Source: Meira nashicola (Eukaryota; Basidiomycota; Exobasidiomycetes; Exobasidiales; Brachybasidiaceae). From it: a stretch of DNA of 64,000 bases. Under the pieces are notes generated by a model. That model worked only from the letters and a program-made list of their open reading frames with translations. It searched no databases and was not told the DNA's origin. Shown here one piece after another: positions 42,476 to 51,764 of this stretch; within the stretch, counting starts at the first letter, position 1; each line of letters starts with the position of its first letter. The stretch spans positions 3,555,178 through 3,619,177 of the forward strand of contig BCJU01000001.1 of the NCBI GenBank assembly GCA_001600355.1, in the 5' to 3' direction. The position numbers and the translations under genes are program-made.

Positions 42476-44869
42476 ATGTTGCGACAGTTATCACGACGTG
42501 CTACTATATTACATCGTACTAGAAGATGTAGTTCAACCTTCCAGCAAGACATATGTAAAGTTGGACAATTGTATCGGATATCCCGCCCGTTCGCTACTTC
42601 AAGTTGTTGTTCTTCTTCGGAATCGACATCTCTTAGCGAAACGCATGCATCGACCTCGACTTCGCCATTGCCTACATCAGGAATTGTTAGCAAATCCCTG
42701 ACATCCATAGAAAATTTGCGTGATATCAAACCAGGTCAACGAGTAACATTGGCAGGCTGGCTGACACAAATTAGAATAATTTCCAAACATCTCGCATTTG
42801 CAGTCTTACTCCTTCCACGTGGACGAGGTAGAATACAGCTAATCGTTCGTAGTGAAGATAGCAGCAGCTCTTTGCAAGATATACCAGCTTTATGGGATCA
42901 TGCAAATGTTCATGGAGTTGTACAAGTAGAAGGAACCTTTATTGAACGTCCAGAGAAAGATCAAAAGGTATCAAAAAGCCAATCCAGTATTGCTCATAAT
43001 GCAACGCAAAGTGACGTCTTTGCACGCTTTGAGCTCAATGTCAGTTCATGTACTATATTAAATAGCGTTCCGGTCGATACTCTACCCTTCAACCCAACAG
43101 ATTTCAATCGGGAAACGAATGAGGAAAGTCGAATGCGAAATCGACATTTAGATTTACGCAATCCTCGATTAGGTGACAATATCCGGCTAAGGAGTAAAGT
43201 CACTTGGGCTGTTAGACAATACTTACATGAAGCAGGTTTTGATGAGATCGAAACACCAATTTTGCTAAGGTCCACACCAGAAGGTGCAAGGGAATACCTT
43301 GTGCCTACCCGATTACCTACACAATCAATCACTTCTTCGTCTAAATTTGAACCGCAATTTTATGCTTTACAACAATCACCACAGCAACCCAAACAACTTT
43401 TGATGGCAAGTGGAGTGACTGATAGGTATTATCAAATCGCAAGATGTTTTCGTGATGAAGGTGGACGGAAAGATCGTCAGCCTGAATTCACACAAATTGA
43501 TCTCGAGATGAGTTTCGTACAAGGTCAGCGAGTGTCAAGTAAGAATACAGGAGATTGGACGTTGGGTGGTGAAGAGATTCGTCATGTGATCGAAAATATG
43601 ATTAGAGCGATTTGGAAAGCGGCAGGGCGAGAGGCAGAGTTGAATGCTATCAGTCAAGATGGGTTCCAGATAATGACTTACGATGAGGCAATGACCAGAT
43701 TTGGATCGGATAAGCCAGATCTTCGGTATGGCTTAGAGTTGGTGCAAATAAGCGATGCCCTTCTAACAAATTCGGACCTGTCAAAAGAAGATCAAAAAGG
43801 TGAAGTAGAGATTCTCTGCTTTAATCCAGCGGAAGGCGAACAGACGGTCACACGTAAAGATATAGATCGAATGTTGGAAGTAAATAATGTATCTGGGAAC
43901 GATGGAGTGGAAGCATTTTGGGTTGACGCTGACTCAATCAATGCTTCAGTGAAGCTGCTTTTGCGCAAATCAAAACATATTCGCAATTTATTGGATCAAA
44001 ATGAGGTGGAAGCTCTAGACGTTTCGGTCGAGTCTATGACAGACGTAATCGAAGAAGCCAAGAAAAGTGGAGAGATTTTCACAAAGGAGCATGATGCAAA
44101 TTGGGCCTCAAGCTTTGTGAAGGGAGGTAAGCGTATGTGCATTTTTGTAGCTCCTCGTTCTGCTCAGATTGAGGGAGGATCGACGACTTTGGGCGATGTC
44201 CGTCGATTTTTGATGGCTGAAATTGAAGCCAAAAAGCTTCTTCAACATTCTCTCGATGAATGCAAACCACGATTTCTTTGGGTGATTGAATTCCCTCTAT
44301 TCACAAGAGCTGATCCCGACAAAGATTTCCTGGCAAAAGGGAGATGGAGTAGCTCTCATCATCCTTTCACAAGTCCAAAAGCAGAAGATATTGAAAAGGT
44401 CATGTCACTCTTACAAGATAATGTGCAATCACGAGGAGAATCGGATGAACGTGCACTTGCGTCTATTAAAGGACAACATTATGATCTTGTATTGAATGGA
44501 GTAGAGATAGGAGGTGGAAGCGTTCGTATTCATGATGCCGAACTTCAAAGGCGTATTTTGAGAAATATGTTACAACTTTCGCATGAAGAAGTGCAAAGAT
44601 TCGATCATCTTTTGCGTGCACTTTCTCATGGTGCTCCACCACATGCAGGTATTGCTCTTGGCTTGGATCGATTGATGAGCATCCTTTGTCGTTCTAGTTC
44701 CATTAGGGATGTATTGGCATTCCCGAAATCCAATATGGGACGAGATTTACTCTTTGGCAGTCCAGACGTGATCGATGTACCGAACGAAGATGCAGGATCG
44801 CAATCGAAAGATACTGCTCAAAAGCGAAAAGATGAAATTTTGGCTCAATACGGATTACGCAAAGCATGA
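42476..44869 (+). CDS. MSD1: Mitochondrial aspartyl-tRNA synthetase
   Basis: Single-exon, 797 residues. The first 75 residues are rich in Arg and Ser and poor in acids (MLRQLSRRATILHRTRRCSS), a mitochondrial presequence. Next is an OB-fold anticodon-binding domain (LAGWLTQIRIISKHLAF) and the class II core. The core has motif 2 (RYYQIARCFRDEGGRKDRQPE), a GAD-type insertion (SFVKGGKRMCIFVAP), HHPFTSPK and motif 3 (GIALGLDRLMSIL). The bacterial AspS architecture with a GAD insertion marks the organellar enzyme rather than the cytosolic one. It charges mitochondrial tRNA-Asp. Length is about 140 residues above yeast Msd1 (about 658). It is divergent from the tRNA methyltransferase fusion and convergent with the Rab gene. 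Confidence 0.94.
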   Translation: MLRQLSRRATILHRTRRCSSTFQQDICKVGQLYRISRPFATSSCCSSSESTSLSETHASTSTSPLPTSGIVSKSLTSIENLRDIKPGQRVTLAGWLTQIRIISKHLAFAVLLLPRGRGRIQLIVRSEDSSSSLQDIPALWDHANVHGVVQVEGTFIERPEKDQKVSKSQSSIAHNATQSDVFARFELNVSSCTILNSVPVDTLPFNPTDFNRETNEESRMRNRHLDLRNPRLGDNIRLRSKVTWAVRQYLHEAGFDEIETPILLRSTPEGAREYLVPTRLPTQSITSSSKFEPQFYALQQSPQQPKQLLMASGVTDRYYQIARCFRDEGGRKDRQPEFTQIDLEMSFVQGQRVSSKNTGDWTLGGEEIRHVIENMIRAIWKAAGREAELNAISQDGFQIMTYDEAMTRFGSDKPDLRYGLELVQISDALLTNSDLSKEDQKGEVEILCFNPAEGEQTVTRKDIDRMLEVNNVSGNDGVEAFWVDADSINASVKLLLRKSKHIRNLLDQNEVEALDVSVESMTDVIEEAKKSGEIFTKEHDANWASSFVKGGKRMCIFVAPRSAQIEGGSTTLGDVRRFLMAEIEAKKLLQHSLDECKPRFLWVIEFPLFTRADPDKDFLAKGRWSSSHHPFTSPKAEDIEKVMSLLQDNVQSRGESDERALASIKGQHYDLVLNGVEIGGGSVRIHDAELQRRILRNMLQLSHEEVQRFDHLLRALSHGAPPHAGIALGLDRLMSILCRSSSIRDVLAFPKSNMGRDLLFGSPDVIDVPNEDAGSQSKDTAQKRKDEILAQYGLRKA

Positions 44870-45307
44870 CTATTGTACTATTACTAAACTCAAATGATTA
44901 AATTACCAATCAAATTTTTGTGTATTTGTACAAAGAGATGGATCTACAATATGATCATGAGAATGATGACTTCCGGAGTCAGATTGATAAGACAATATTC
45001 AACGTGTGCGGCAGCTTGATTGTCTGAGACGATTGTATGCATAGGCAGATATGTTCAAGAGAAGATATATGCAAAAAAGAATTATGTGCAATATAATGAG
45101 AAAGTAAAAAAAGAAATCGAATAATTGAATAATGCGAAAGAATTTTCCGCCGTAGAGATAATTGCATGCCTGTGATGTTTGTTCGTAAATAATTCATAAT
45201 GGGTTCTAAGAAATTTTTATTCGTAGCTTGGGCGTGATTGTCATTAGTACTTTTGATTCGTTTAGGTAATCTAGAAATGAAGCTCTAGTTGTATGAATTC
45301 GTTTGCT
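44870..45307. other. Convergent 3' spacer, MSD1/Rab gene
   Basis: About 440 bp of AT-rich DNA between two stop codons of converging genes. It presumably holds both 3' ends. No gene is seen. Confidence 0.5.
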
Positions 45308-46906
45308 TCAGCAACACCATCCAGAATTCCTTTCATTATTTGGACGATTGATAGAATATCCTGCTGGTGCATTCTCTTCGGTAAGGAAAACGCTTTCACG
45401 TTCACGTCTCTTACGAGCAGCAATCCTGGCTTCTAATTCTTCTTTACGTTCTACCAATCGGGTTGCGATACCTGCAAAAACATCTTCAATACCTTCGTTA
45501 TCCTTTGCACTAACTTCGCTCACTTCGATGAAATCCCATTCTTGAGCAGGTGGTGAAAGTACGACCGCATTGCCGTTTCCGCCGTTTGAGGATGACGTCG
45601 ATGGATCTGAAGCTCGATCTCCATCATTATCTTGTCTGTCTAAAATACGAGATGATTTGGTTAGAGCTGATAAAGATCCAAGACCGGGAATGCGCGATCC
45701 CGTTGAAGAACTGATGATGCCTGTGCCAGGTGAAGCAGGTGGACTGGAAGTAGGGCTTGGCGGTGTTTGTGATAGGCCTCGACGGCTGCCGAATAATGAG
45801 TTGGATGGCGGGCTTAAATTTGATTGTGAGATTGCAGTTGAATCAACGCTAGGTATATGATTAGGATTAGTCCATTCAGCAACTGCTTGTCTTGCATCAT
45901 TCAGATCGACCCGGCGTGCGTAAGACAAATCAGCTTTTGAGCCAACGATATGGATTACCAGATCTGAATGAACATTTTGACGTAGTTCATCAATCCAAGT
46001 CTTTACGTCTTCAAAGCTGTGTGGGTTGGTGATATCGTAAACAATAACAGCCGCATTTGCTCCACGATAATACATAGGAGCCATACTTCTGAATCTCTCC
46101 TGTCCTGCAGTATCCCATAGCTGTAGGCGTACTTTGATTCCATCCACGATCAATTTTTTTGTCAAAAAGCTGGCTCCGATCGTGCTTGGTACAGCAGAAG
46201 CACTAAATTGACCAGACGTATAGCGATGTACAAGTGAAGTTTTACCAACACCTTGTGCACCAAGGATGACAACTTTCAAATCTACACCACTGCTCAAATT
46301 TGTCACGCTAGATTGTGTCCTTGCCAAACGAGAAGGTGGTACACTCTCCGATGAAACGTTTACTGGACCGGAAGGACTTGCAGGAATGCCGTCTAATTCT
46401 TGTCCTCTACCATACTCTTTTCTCAATGAACCTTGCTTCTGCATAGCTGAAGGTGGTGATCCATGGCTGGCTGTATTTGTTTTGATTGTGTGCAAGCTCT
46501 GAATCCCACTTGGCGTTCCTTCTGTGTTTTTGTTAATCGGACTCAGCTCTCTACGTTGTTTATTGCCTCGATCCGATGTTCCCAAAACGACTGCGCTTAC
46601 AGATGATACTAATGATGGTCTTCGAACTCTTTCATGAGTTTGACCTGCCATTTGAAGTGATTGAATGGCAGCTGATGATGTTGATGATGATGAAGGTAGA
46701 TTTGTGGGAAATGTTGAATCATCGATTGGGCATTGTTGTCTTTGTTGGTTTACCTCTTCCCTTCGACTTTGATCGCGCAATATTTCTCGTAATTTTGACT
46801 GACTTCGAAAAGAAGATTGACGTGAAACGTTTGTCGATCCATTTTCATCACCATATACAGCGGTTGTCAAACCATGTGTTGACGTCATCGTAGCGGCAGA
46901 AGACAT
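45308..46906 (-). CDS. Rab5/Rab22-like small GTPase with N-terminal extension and internal insertion
   Basis: Single-exon, 532 residues, against about 200-220 for a usual Rab. The GTPase starts near residue 210: GAQGVGKTS P-loop (K222), switch I STIGASFLTKK, WDTAGQERFRSM (D265), YYRGANAAVIVYDIT and GSKADL for G4. The G5 EVSAKDNEGI comes only after a roughly 110-residue Ser/Pro-rich insertion following DARQAVAEW. The C-terminal CC (residues 531-532) is a geranylgeranylation site, so the protein should sit on endosomal membranes. Switch regions fit the Rab5/Rab22 group (Ypt5/Vps21, endocytic fusion). The first 205 residues are Ser/Gln-rich, basic and probably disordered. All nucleotide-binding motifs are intact. 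The ATG at 46906 is the first in frame. Confidence 0.85.
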   Translation of the reverse strand: MSSAATMTSTHGLTTAVYGDENGSTNVSRQSSFRSQSKLREILRDQSRREEVNQQRQQCPIDDSTFPTNLPSSSSTSSAAIQSLQMAGQTHERVRRPSLVSSVSAVVLGTSDRGNKQRRELSPINKNTEGTPSGIQSLHTIKTNTASHGSPPSAMQKQGSLRKEYGRGQELDGIPASPSGPVNVSSESVPPSRLARTQSSVTNLSSGVDLKVVILGAQGVGKTSLVHRYTSGQFSASAVPSTIGASFLTKKLIVDGIKVRLQLWDTAGQERFRSMAPMYYRGANAAVIVYDITNPHSFEDVKTWIDELRQNVHSDLVIHIVGSKADLSYARRVDLNDARQAVAEWTNPNHIPSVDSTAISQSNLSPPSNSLFGSRRGLSQTPPSPTSSPPASPGTGIISSSTGSRIPGLGSLSALTKSSRILDRQDNDGDRASDPSTSSSNGGNGNAVVLSPPAQEWDFIEVSEVSAKDNEGIEDVFAGIATRLVERKEELEARIAARKRRERESVFLTEENAPAGYSINRPNNERNSGWCC

Positions 46907-48577
46907 TGTTTTATGCCAATTGTACCGCTGACGTCAAGAAGATGACAGAGAAAGAAAGATGAGTGGAGTTGCGATAAAGTGTCGAAAGTATGAGAACGGC
47001 GTAAATGTCTGAGTTTTGAGTAGACTAGGAAATTTTGTTGTTATGTGTTGCCTCTATATTCCGTTCAAAAAGAAAAAAGATAAACTATCTCTAGAATGAA
47101 TGTGGAGAGTATATGAACACGGACAAGGATGCCGTTCTTCTTTTGATTGAAATTATTCTCTGACGGAATCAATTATTTGCATTATTCTTTCCTCTTCTTC
47201 CACTTGTCTTATGCAATCAAATAAAAACCCAGTCGGAAAAGGAGACTTGATGCTTGCTTGCTTACTTGCTGAGTAAAACAACACGCCAACGGCTCCGTCA
47301 AATGAAGCGTTTTCTTTTGCCTCCTATTCGATCAAAACACCGTTTCAAGACGGAAAGAGAATTGTTTTGTTACAGCCACAAAATAAAAGCTTGCCGATTT
47401 CTCTTTTGAATGATGACGAAATGCTTTAAAGAGTTTAATTTGATGCAATGATCCCTTTCTATTTGATGCTGCTGCTGCTACTCGTGAAATGGTAATGAAG
47501 AGGGAAAAAAGCATAATAATAATATGCGTACGGGTCCCTTTCTGGGGGAGGAGGCACAAAGATAAAAACGCTAAAAGGTCTTTATTGACATGAATAGCGT
47601 ATTGAGATGCATATTGATATAACGGTATGTTTTATTTTTATTTTTTTGTATGTGTCTAACCTTTTTTTTCTTTCTTTTCTTTGTTTCAAGACAGGGGTAC
47701 TGTTGTGCAGTGCAACGCGTACATATGTACAATAACAACATCTGTGTAGACAACAACACAATAAGCCAAGCATATTACGGCGCGTATTGATAAAAGTACG
47801 TATATGTACAAGACTGTTAAAGTGCATAAATTGTAATTAATGTTCCTTGAATATGTTCTACAATGGGCGCTGCGCAGCGCCGCGCCTATGAATGTATGTA
47901 GTGCGGAAGGGCGTTAAATAATAATTAGAGTTGATGGATGCATGGAATAGTAACTGAGTGATCCAGAAAATTTGCCCGCGGCGTTGTTGTTCAACCTTAT
48001 CGGGATCAATTCTTAAAGTACAGGTATCGGCTTGTCTCTTTTCTGAGGGATACGGCAATCCGTCACGCTATTCCGAGGACGGCTTTTCTCACACTTTGCA
48101 CGCATAAGATTAGAATAAGTATATAAACGGGTATTTTGAAGCTTGAGATTGCGGGGAACGAAATAGATCAAAAATTCTTTTCTTTCTTTCACTCCAGAAC
48201 AAGCAAGCAAGCCTTAATCTTTATTATTATTTTTAGCTTGAACGGATAGAAGAAGCTTCAATTTTGCAAGCTTGCTGCCATGTACGCGTCTGCAGGAAAA
48301 GCGTACGACTTAAAAAGAAAAGGGCATTAAGGTTATCTTGTTTAACACATTCAATGATGAGTATAATCTGCTTAATGATTACGCTAATGCGAGTCAATGG
48401 ATAGACAAACTACATAACCGTTTAGTGATCTTCTGTGGCTTGGGAAAAGCTTAAATTATCTTCTCATTGTTGACCTAATTAAGGTATCTCTGCAGCTTTA
48501 TGCAGGGACCTATTCTATATTTCTCTTCTATCACTTCAATGATTGGCCATATTCATTGTGGGAACTTCTTTCGGAAG
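46907..48577. other. Intergenic, about 1.7 kb, no gene seen
   Basis: It lies between the Rab start and the end of the first tandem-family gene. It contains a 16-bp perfect palindrome at 47866-47881, T/A-runs near 47634-47690, and TGCAGTGCA near 47706. I searched by eye for further copies of the LPGNE or TPEQR motifs and saw none. Confidence 0.45.
47866..47881. repeat. 16-bp perfect palindrome containing GCGCTGCGC
   Basis: GGCGCTGCGCAGCGCC is self-complementary. It contains the GCGCTGCGC string in both orientations and is followed directly by GCGCC. It is the most symmetric instance of a GC-rich motif also seen in other spacers of this window. Confidence 0.6.
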
Positions 48578-49497
48578 TCAATTTTGTTTTTCTTTCTGTT
48601 TCATCTTTTCCCTATAGCGTCTTTTATGCTCTCGGGATCTTCGTTGAGCTTCTTCTTTCTTTGAATGTATACTGGTTCAGTACATTAAATTCATTTAATC
48701 TAGTTGCAGATGAATAAACACTCACAAGTTTTTCGTTACCTGGCAAATTCAGTCTATAAACGAATGAATGGTAAACTCTCATCACCAATCAAGAGAAAAA
48801 TTTGTGACTAACTTACCGTGCCCTGCTTTTTTGCATATATCCTTTATTTCTGTTGTTAAAAGCTGCTCTTTGTTCAGGAGTCTGAAATAAAGGAAAGATA
48901 AAGAGAAAAGTTTAGCAAGGCTATAGATTGTGTATTTCACACCTCTTTGCAACAGCACATACAAAATTTTTTCGTCTTTTCGTTTCTCTCAAAATTTCTG
49001 CTTCTCTAAATGCGATATAACTTGCATGATTCTATAGAGAAAAATAAATGGATAAATAATTTTTGACTTTTATCATTGCCATATTTCATCACCCACTTTA
49101 ATCTCTAGCTTTTCCAATCGTTTTCGTCTTGCAACAGTGGCAGGTCTTTCACTTAACTTTCTTTTNTTTTTNTGTAAAGGGGGCAAGAGTAGAAGAATCA
49201 GAAAGGCATTCACAATGATATCATTCATAAACAAACATTTTCTCCATATCCTGATTGTACGTCAGAATTGACCGTTGCTGTGTTAATATTCTTATCAGTT
49301 ATATCTGGATAAGAAGGCATTGCCATCTTTTTCAATTTTTCAATCTCTTCTTTTGACATTGAGCGTGTAATTGAATTCCAACTTCCAGGTGAATCGTCAT
49401 TAGCGGCTGCTGTAAGATATTGTTGAAGAGTAATGAGAATAAATAACGTTACATATAATAAGATATACATTTTGTTCATCTTGATAATCAGTAACAT
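48578..49497 (-). CDS. Tandem-family protein 1: secreted-type N-terminus with basic STPR-like repeats, six exons
   Basis: Six exons on the minus strand: 49237-49497, 49097-49171, 48963-49031, 48817-48881, 48726-48753, 48578-48658; 192 residues (186 from the second ATG, 49479, the better match to the paralogues). Donors are GTTTGT, GTGGGT, GTATGT, GTAAGT, GTGAGT. The exon 2 acceptor reads ACAN because of an undetermined base at 49172. The N-terminus is signal-peptide-like (MYILLYVTLFILITLQQYLTAAA). The C-terminal half is very basic: KRKLSERPATVARRKR, then TPEQRAAFNNRNKGY and RLNLPGNEKL, then KEEAQRRSREHKRRYREK. The units of about 23 residues resemble STPR DNA-binding repeats. Exons 3, 4 and 5 have exactly the sizes of those in family member 3. 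I do not recognise the family; secretion and nucleic-acid binding are inference. Confidence 0.68.
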
Positions 49498-49565
49498 TTA
49501 ATTGTGGTGGTGGTGGTAAAGAGGAAGTTAAAAAGTATGACAAAAATAATCAATTTATCCCTTCA

Positions 49566-49572
49566 CGGGGCT
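49566..49572 (-). promoter_or_regulatory. AGCCCCG element upstream of family member 1
   Basis: Minus-strand AGCCCCG, 69-87 bp before the start depending on the ATG used. It is part of CACGGGGCTTAAA (49564-49576, plus strand), a 13-mer also found in the cyclin upstream region at 29131. The same heptamer sits before members 2 and 3. Confidence 0.4.
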
Positions 49573-49602
49573 TAAATTTGTGTTCAAAATGTAAAAGCGC
49601 TG

Positions 49603-50247
49603 TTATGATTGTGGCTTCGATTTAGACACTCTCTTTTTTATATAAGTACGATGTGAGCTGGCACGTTGTTTTAACATTTTAGCTCCAAGTTCAACTTCAT
49701 TCCCTGGAAGTTTAAGCCATTCTCTTCTTTTTTTATCTCTTAATTTTTGTCTTTCTCTTTCTTCGTCTTTTTCTTTTGGTGTTTTTGAATCCCTTCTTGC
49801 TTTTGCTTTTATTTTATGTTTCATTAACCTTTCTTTACGTCTTTTTTCATCTTCTTCTGATCTGATTCTTCTTTGTCTAATAGCTGGAGCATTGTTACTA
49901 TATTCTGTTTTGGGCTTTTTCAATGATCCCTTTCCAGTCTTACGAGCTTCTTCGAGAATGCTATTCGCCTTTTTCACTTCTCCTTCTAATCTTAAAATTT
50001 CATCAGAACTTTTTCTTCTCTTCCTACTACTTTGTCTTATTTCGTCAATCTTGCTATTCTCTTGATTTTGATGTTGTACTTTTGGTGGACTTTGTTCATT
50101 TGGCATATGCAATTGCTCTGGTGGTATTATATGATCATCTTCTGTAAACCAAGAAAAGTCATCTAAGTTAAAGTTATGATGATCACCAGTAGAGGAAATG
50201 AATCGAGAATGAGTTAATAAAAGATATGCAAAGATGAATAGAATCAT
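49603..50247 (-). CDS. Tandem-family protein 2: intronless paralogue
   Basis: Single exon, 214 residues. The N-terminus is hydrophobic (MILFIFAYLLLTHSRFISS), followed by DDFSWFTEDDHIIPPEQL, which is nearly repeated in member 3 (DDFNWFTEEHSIISPEQM). The rest is Lys/Arg/Glu-rich and probably helical. It contains RKTGKGSLKKPK, RRIRSEEDEKRRKER, TPKEKDEERERQK, RREWLKLPGNEVE and a basic tail. It aligns colinearly with the joined six-exon members across all five intron positions, yet has none of the introns. Its start lies 134 bp beyond the stop of member 3, and its stop 105 bp before the start of member 1, all in one direction. Nuclear localisation-like clusters (RKRRK, KKRR) sit beside the signal-peptide-like start. 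Function unknown. Confidence 0.7.
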   Translation of the reverse strand: MILFIFAYLLLTHSRFISSTGDHHNFNLDDFSWFTEDDHIIPPEQLHMPNEQSPPKVQHQNQENSKIDEIRQSSRKRRKSSDEILRLEGEVKKANSILEEARKTGKGSLKKPKTEYSNNAPAIRQRRIRSEEDEKRRKERLMKHKIKAKARRDSKTPKEKDEERERQKLRDKKRREWLKLPGNEVELGAKMLKQRASSHRTYIKKRVSKSKPQS

Positions 50248-50339
50248 CTTTGAACATATACATACAAATTTGCTGTAATGGTAGAAGGAATTTAAATGAG
50301 CAAGAAACTTTTATCCCCTTTCAATTGATGTTTTCAAAT

Positions 50340-50346
50340 CGGGGCT
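50340..50346 (-). promoter_or_regulatory. AGCCCCG element upstream of family member 2
   Basis: Minus-strand AGCCCCG, about 93 bp before the ATG at 50247, between the stop of member 3 and the start of member 2. Confidence 0.4.
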
Positions 50347-50381
50347 TTTAGTGTACTCTTTATGTACAAGTTTAAAACGCT

Positions 50382-51357
50382 TTACGGCTGTTTTCCTTTT
50401 TGTTTATCGGACTTCTTCCTGTATTTACTGCGATTCAGTCTCTCTTTGGCCAATTGAGCTTCCCTCTGTAAAGGAATTTAGTAGACTTATCAACACCACT
50501 TTCTCAGTAAATAATTATTCCGGATGATAAACTTACCTCGATTTCATTTCCTGGAAGTCGAAGCCTAAAGATGAAAAATATAAAGCTTAGTCCTTAATCA
50601 TGTTTATTCCATCACTTCTCACTCACCAATCTCGACGTGCTTTTGAACTTTTTCTTGCTCGTGCTCTATGAGCTGCCCTTTGTTCTGGAGTCTAGAAAAA
50701 TTAAGAATAAAAATTAAAGTTTCACTCAACATAAAAACAAAATATTAAATTCTTACCCAAGCATCTCTTCTTGCATTATCTTTTGCTCTTCTTGCATTGA
50801 TGTATGGTAGTGCTGTTGCAGGGTTCTGAAGAAATGAAAAGTAAGCGAGTTTTCTTAAATTAGCTTATAATCACTTTAAACTCACGTCTAATATCCTTTG
50901 TCTTTGTTCCCTTAATTCAATTGCTCATTGAGAAGTGCTGTAAGTACGTGGTCTCTTTTTATTCTTTAAATACAAACAATAAAATGTCAACACAATATTA
51001 ATCTCTTTGCATTGTCTATCAACTCACCAAAAGAGATCCAACTCCAGTACTACGTGCAAGTTGAAGATTTTCATTTAATTTTTCATCATTAAGGTTTGTC
51101 ATGCTCAAGCCAATTCGATGTTGTTGTTGTTGTTGTTGCTGTAGTTGTTGATGTGACTTTCCTTCTTGGCTAGATGTTGGCGATAACCTCATTTGTTCGG
51201 GTGATATAATTGAATGTTCTTCCGTAAACCAATTAAAATCATCATTTTTCAACTCATTACCACTTTCCGAACTTGACCTTACCGCAAATATCAATTCCAT
51301 CAGGTATAACCAAATCATCATCATCATCGTAATCAGGGTAAAATCGACAGTTTTCAT
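50382..51357 (-). pseudogene. Tandem-family member 3: six-exon gene with one in-frame TGA
   Basis: Exons 51028-51357, 50886-50963, 50757-50825, 50627-50691, 50537-50564, 50382-50465, all with GT-AG borders (GTGAGT, GTGAGT, GTAAGA, GTGAGT, GTAAGT) and matching phases 0,0,0,2,0. Joined, they read 217 codons: a hydrophobic N-terminus (MMMMIWLYLMELIFAV), DDFNWFTEEHSIISPEQM, a Gln run near residue 75, STGVGSLL, then basic units NARRAKDNARRDAW, TPEQRAAHRARARK, RRDWLRLPGNEIE and REAQLAKERLNRSKY. Codon 13 of exon 2 is TGA (50925-50927), so the product as read stops at 122 residues. Everything downstream is intact and aligns with both paralogues. It is either a recent pseudogene, a base error, or a gene using readthrough or an alternative splice. 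I saw no good splice that removes the stop. Confidence 0.65.
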
Positions 51358-51764
51358 CTTCGTCGATAATAGATGAAAAAAGAAATGAAAAAAAAAATTC
51401 AGTTTTATTTTCTCTTACTCTTGCATAAGTCGGGGCTAGACTGTTTCTTTTTTTACACAGCTTGAAACTCTCCACAAAGTAACAATGTTTGATGTAATAG
51501 CCATTTTGTCGTAAAAATGAGAAAGAAAAGATACAGGAAATTGAGAAATAAGGTCAAATGGGATTGTGAGAATTTTAAGATCCATGAAGTATTAAATCTT
51601 ATTGAAGGTGCTGAAGTGTATGCTGAAAGTTGAATAGAAAAATGAATCGTGACCACCAATTTCTTCAATAAATGATGTCCTGATAAAATATCGATAGTGC
51701 CAGCCATTCGTCGTATATGTGTGAAAGCAAGTTAAGAACAAAGGCAGTGTAAACAATAATCCGC
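51358..51764. other. Spacer between tandem family and AGC kinase gene
   Basis: About 400 bp, AT-rich, both flanking genes on the minus strand. It holds the promoter of family member 3 (with AGCCCCG) and the 3' flank of the kinase gene. No further exon with the family motifs was found. Confidence 0.5.
51431..51437 (-). promoter_or_regulatory. AGCCCCG element upstream of family member 3
   Basis: Minus-strand AGCCCCG, about 74 bp before the ATG at 51357. Position and orientation match those of the other two paralogues. Confidence 0.4.
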
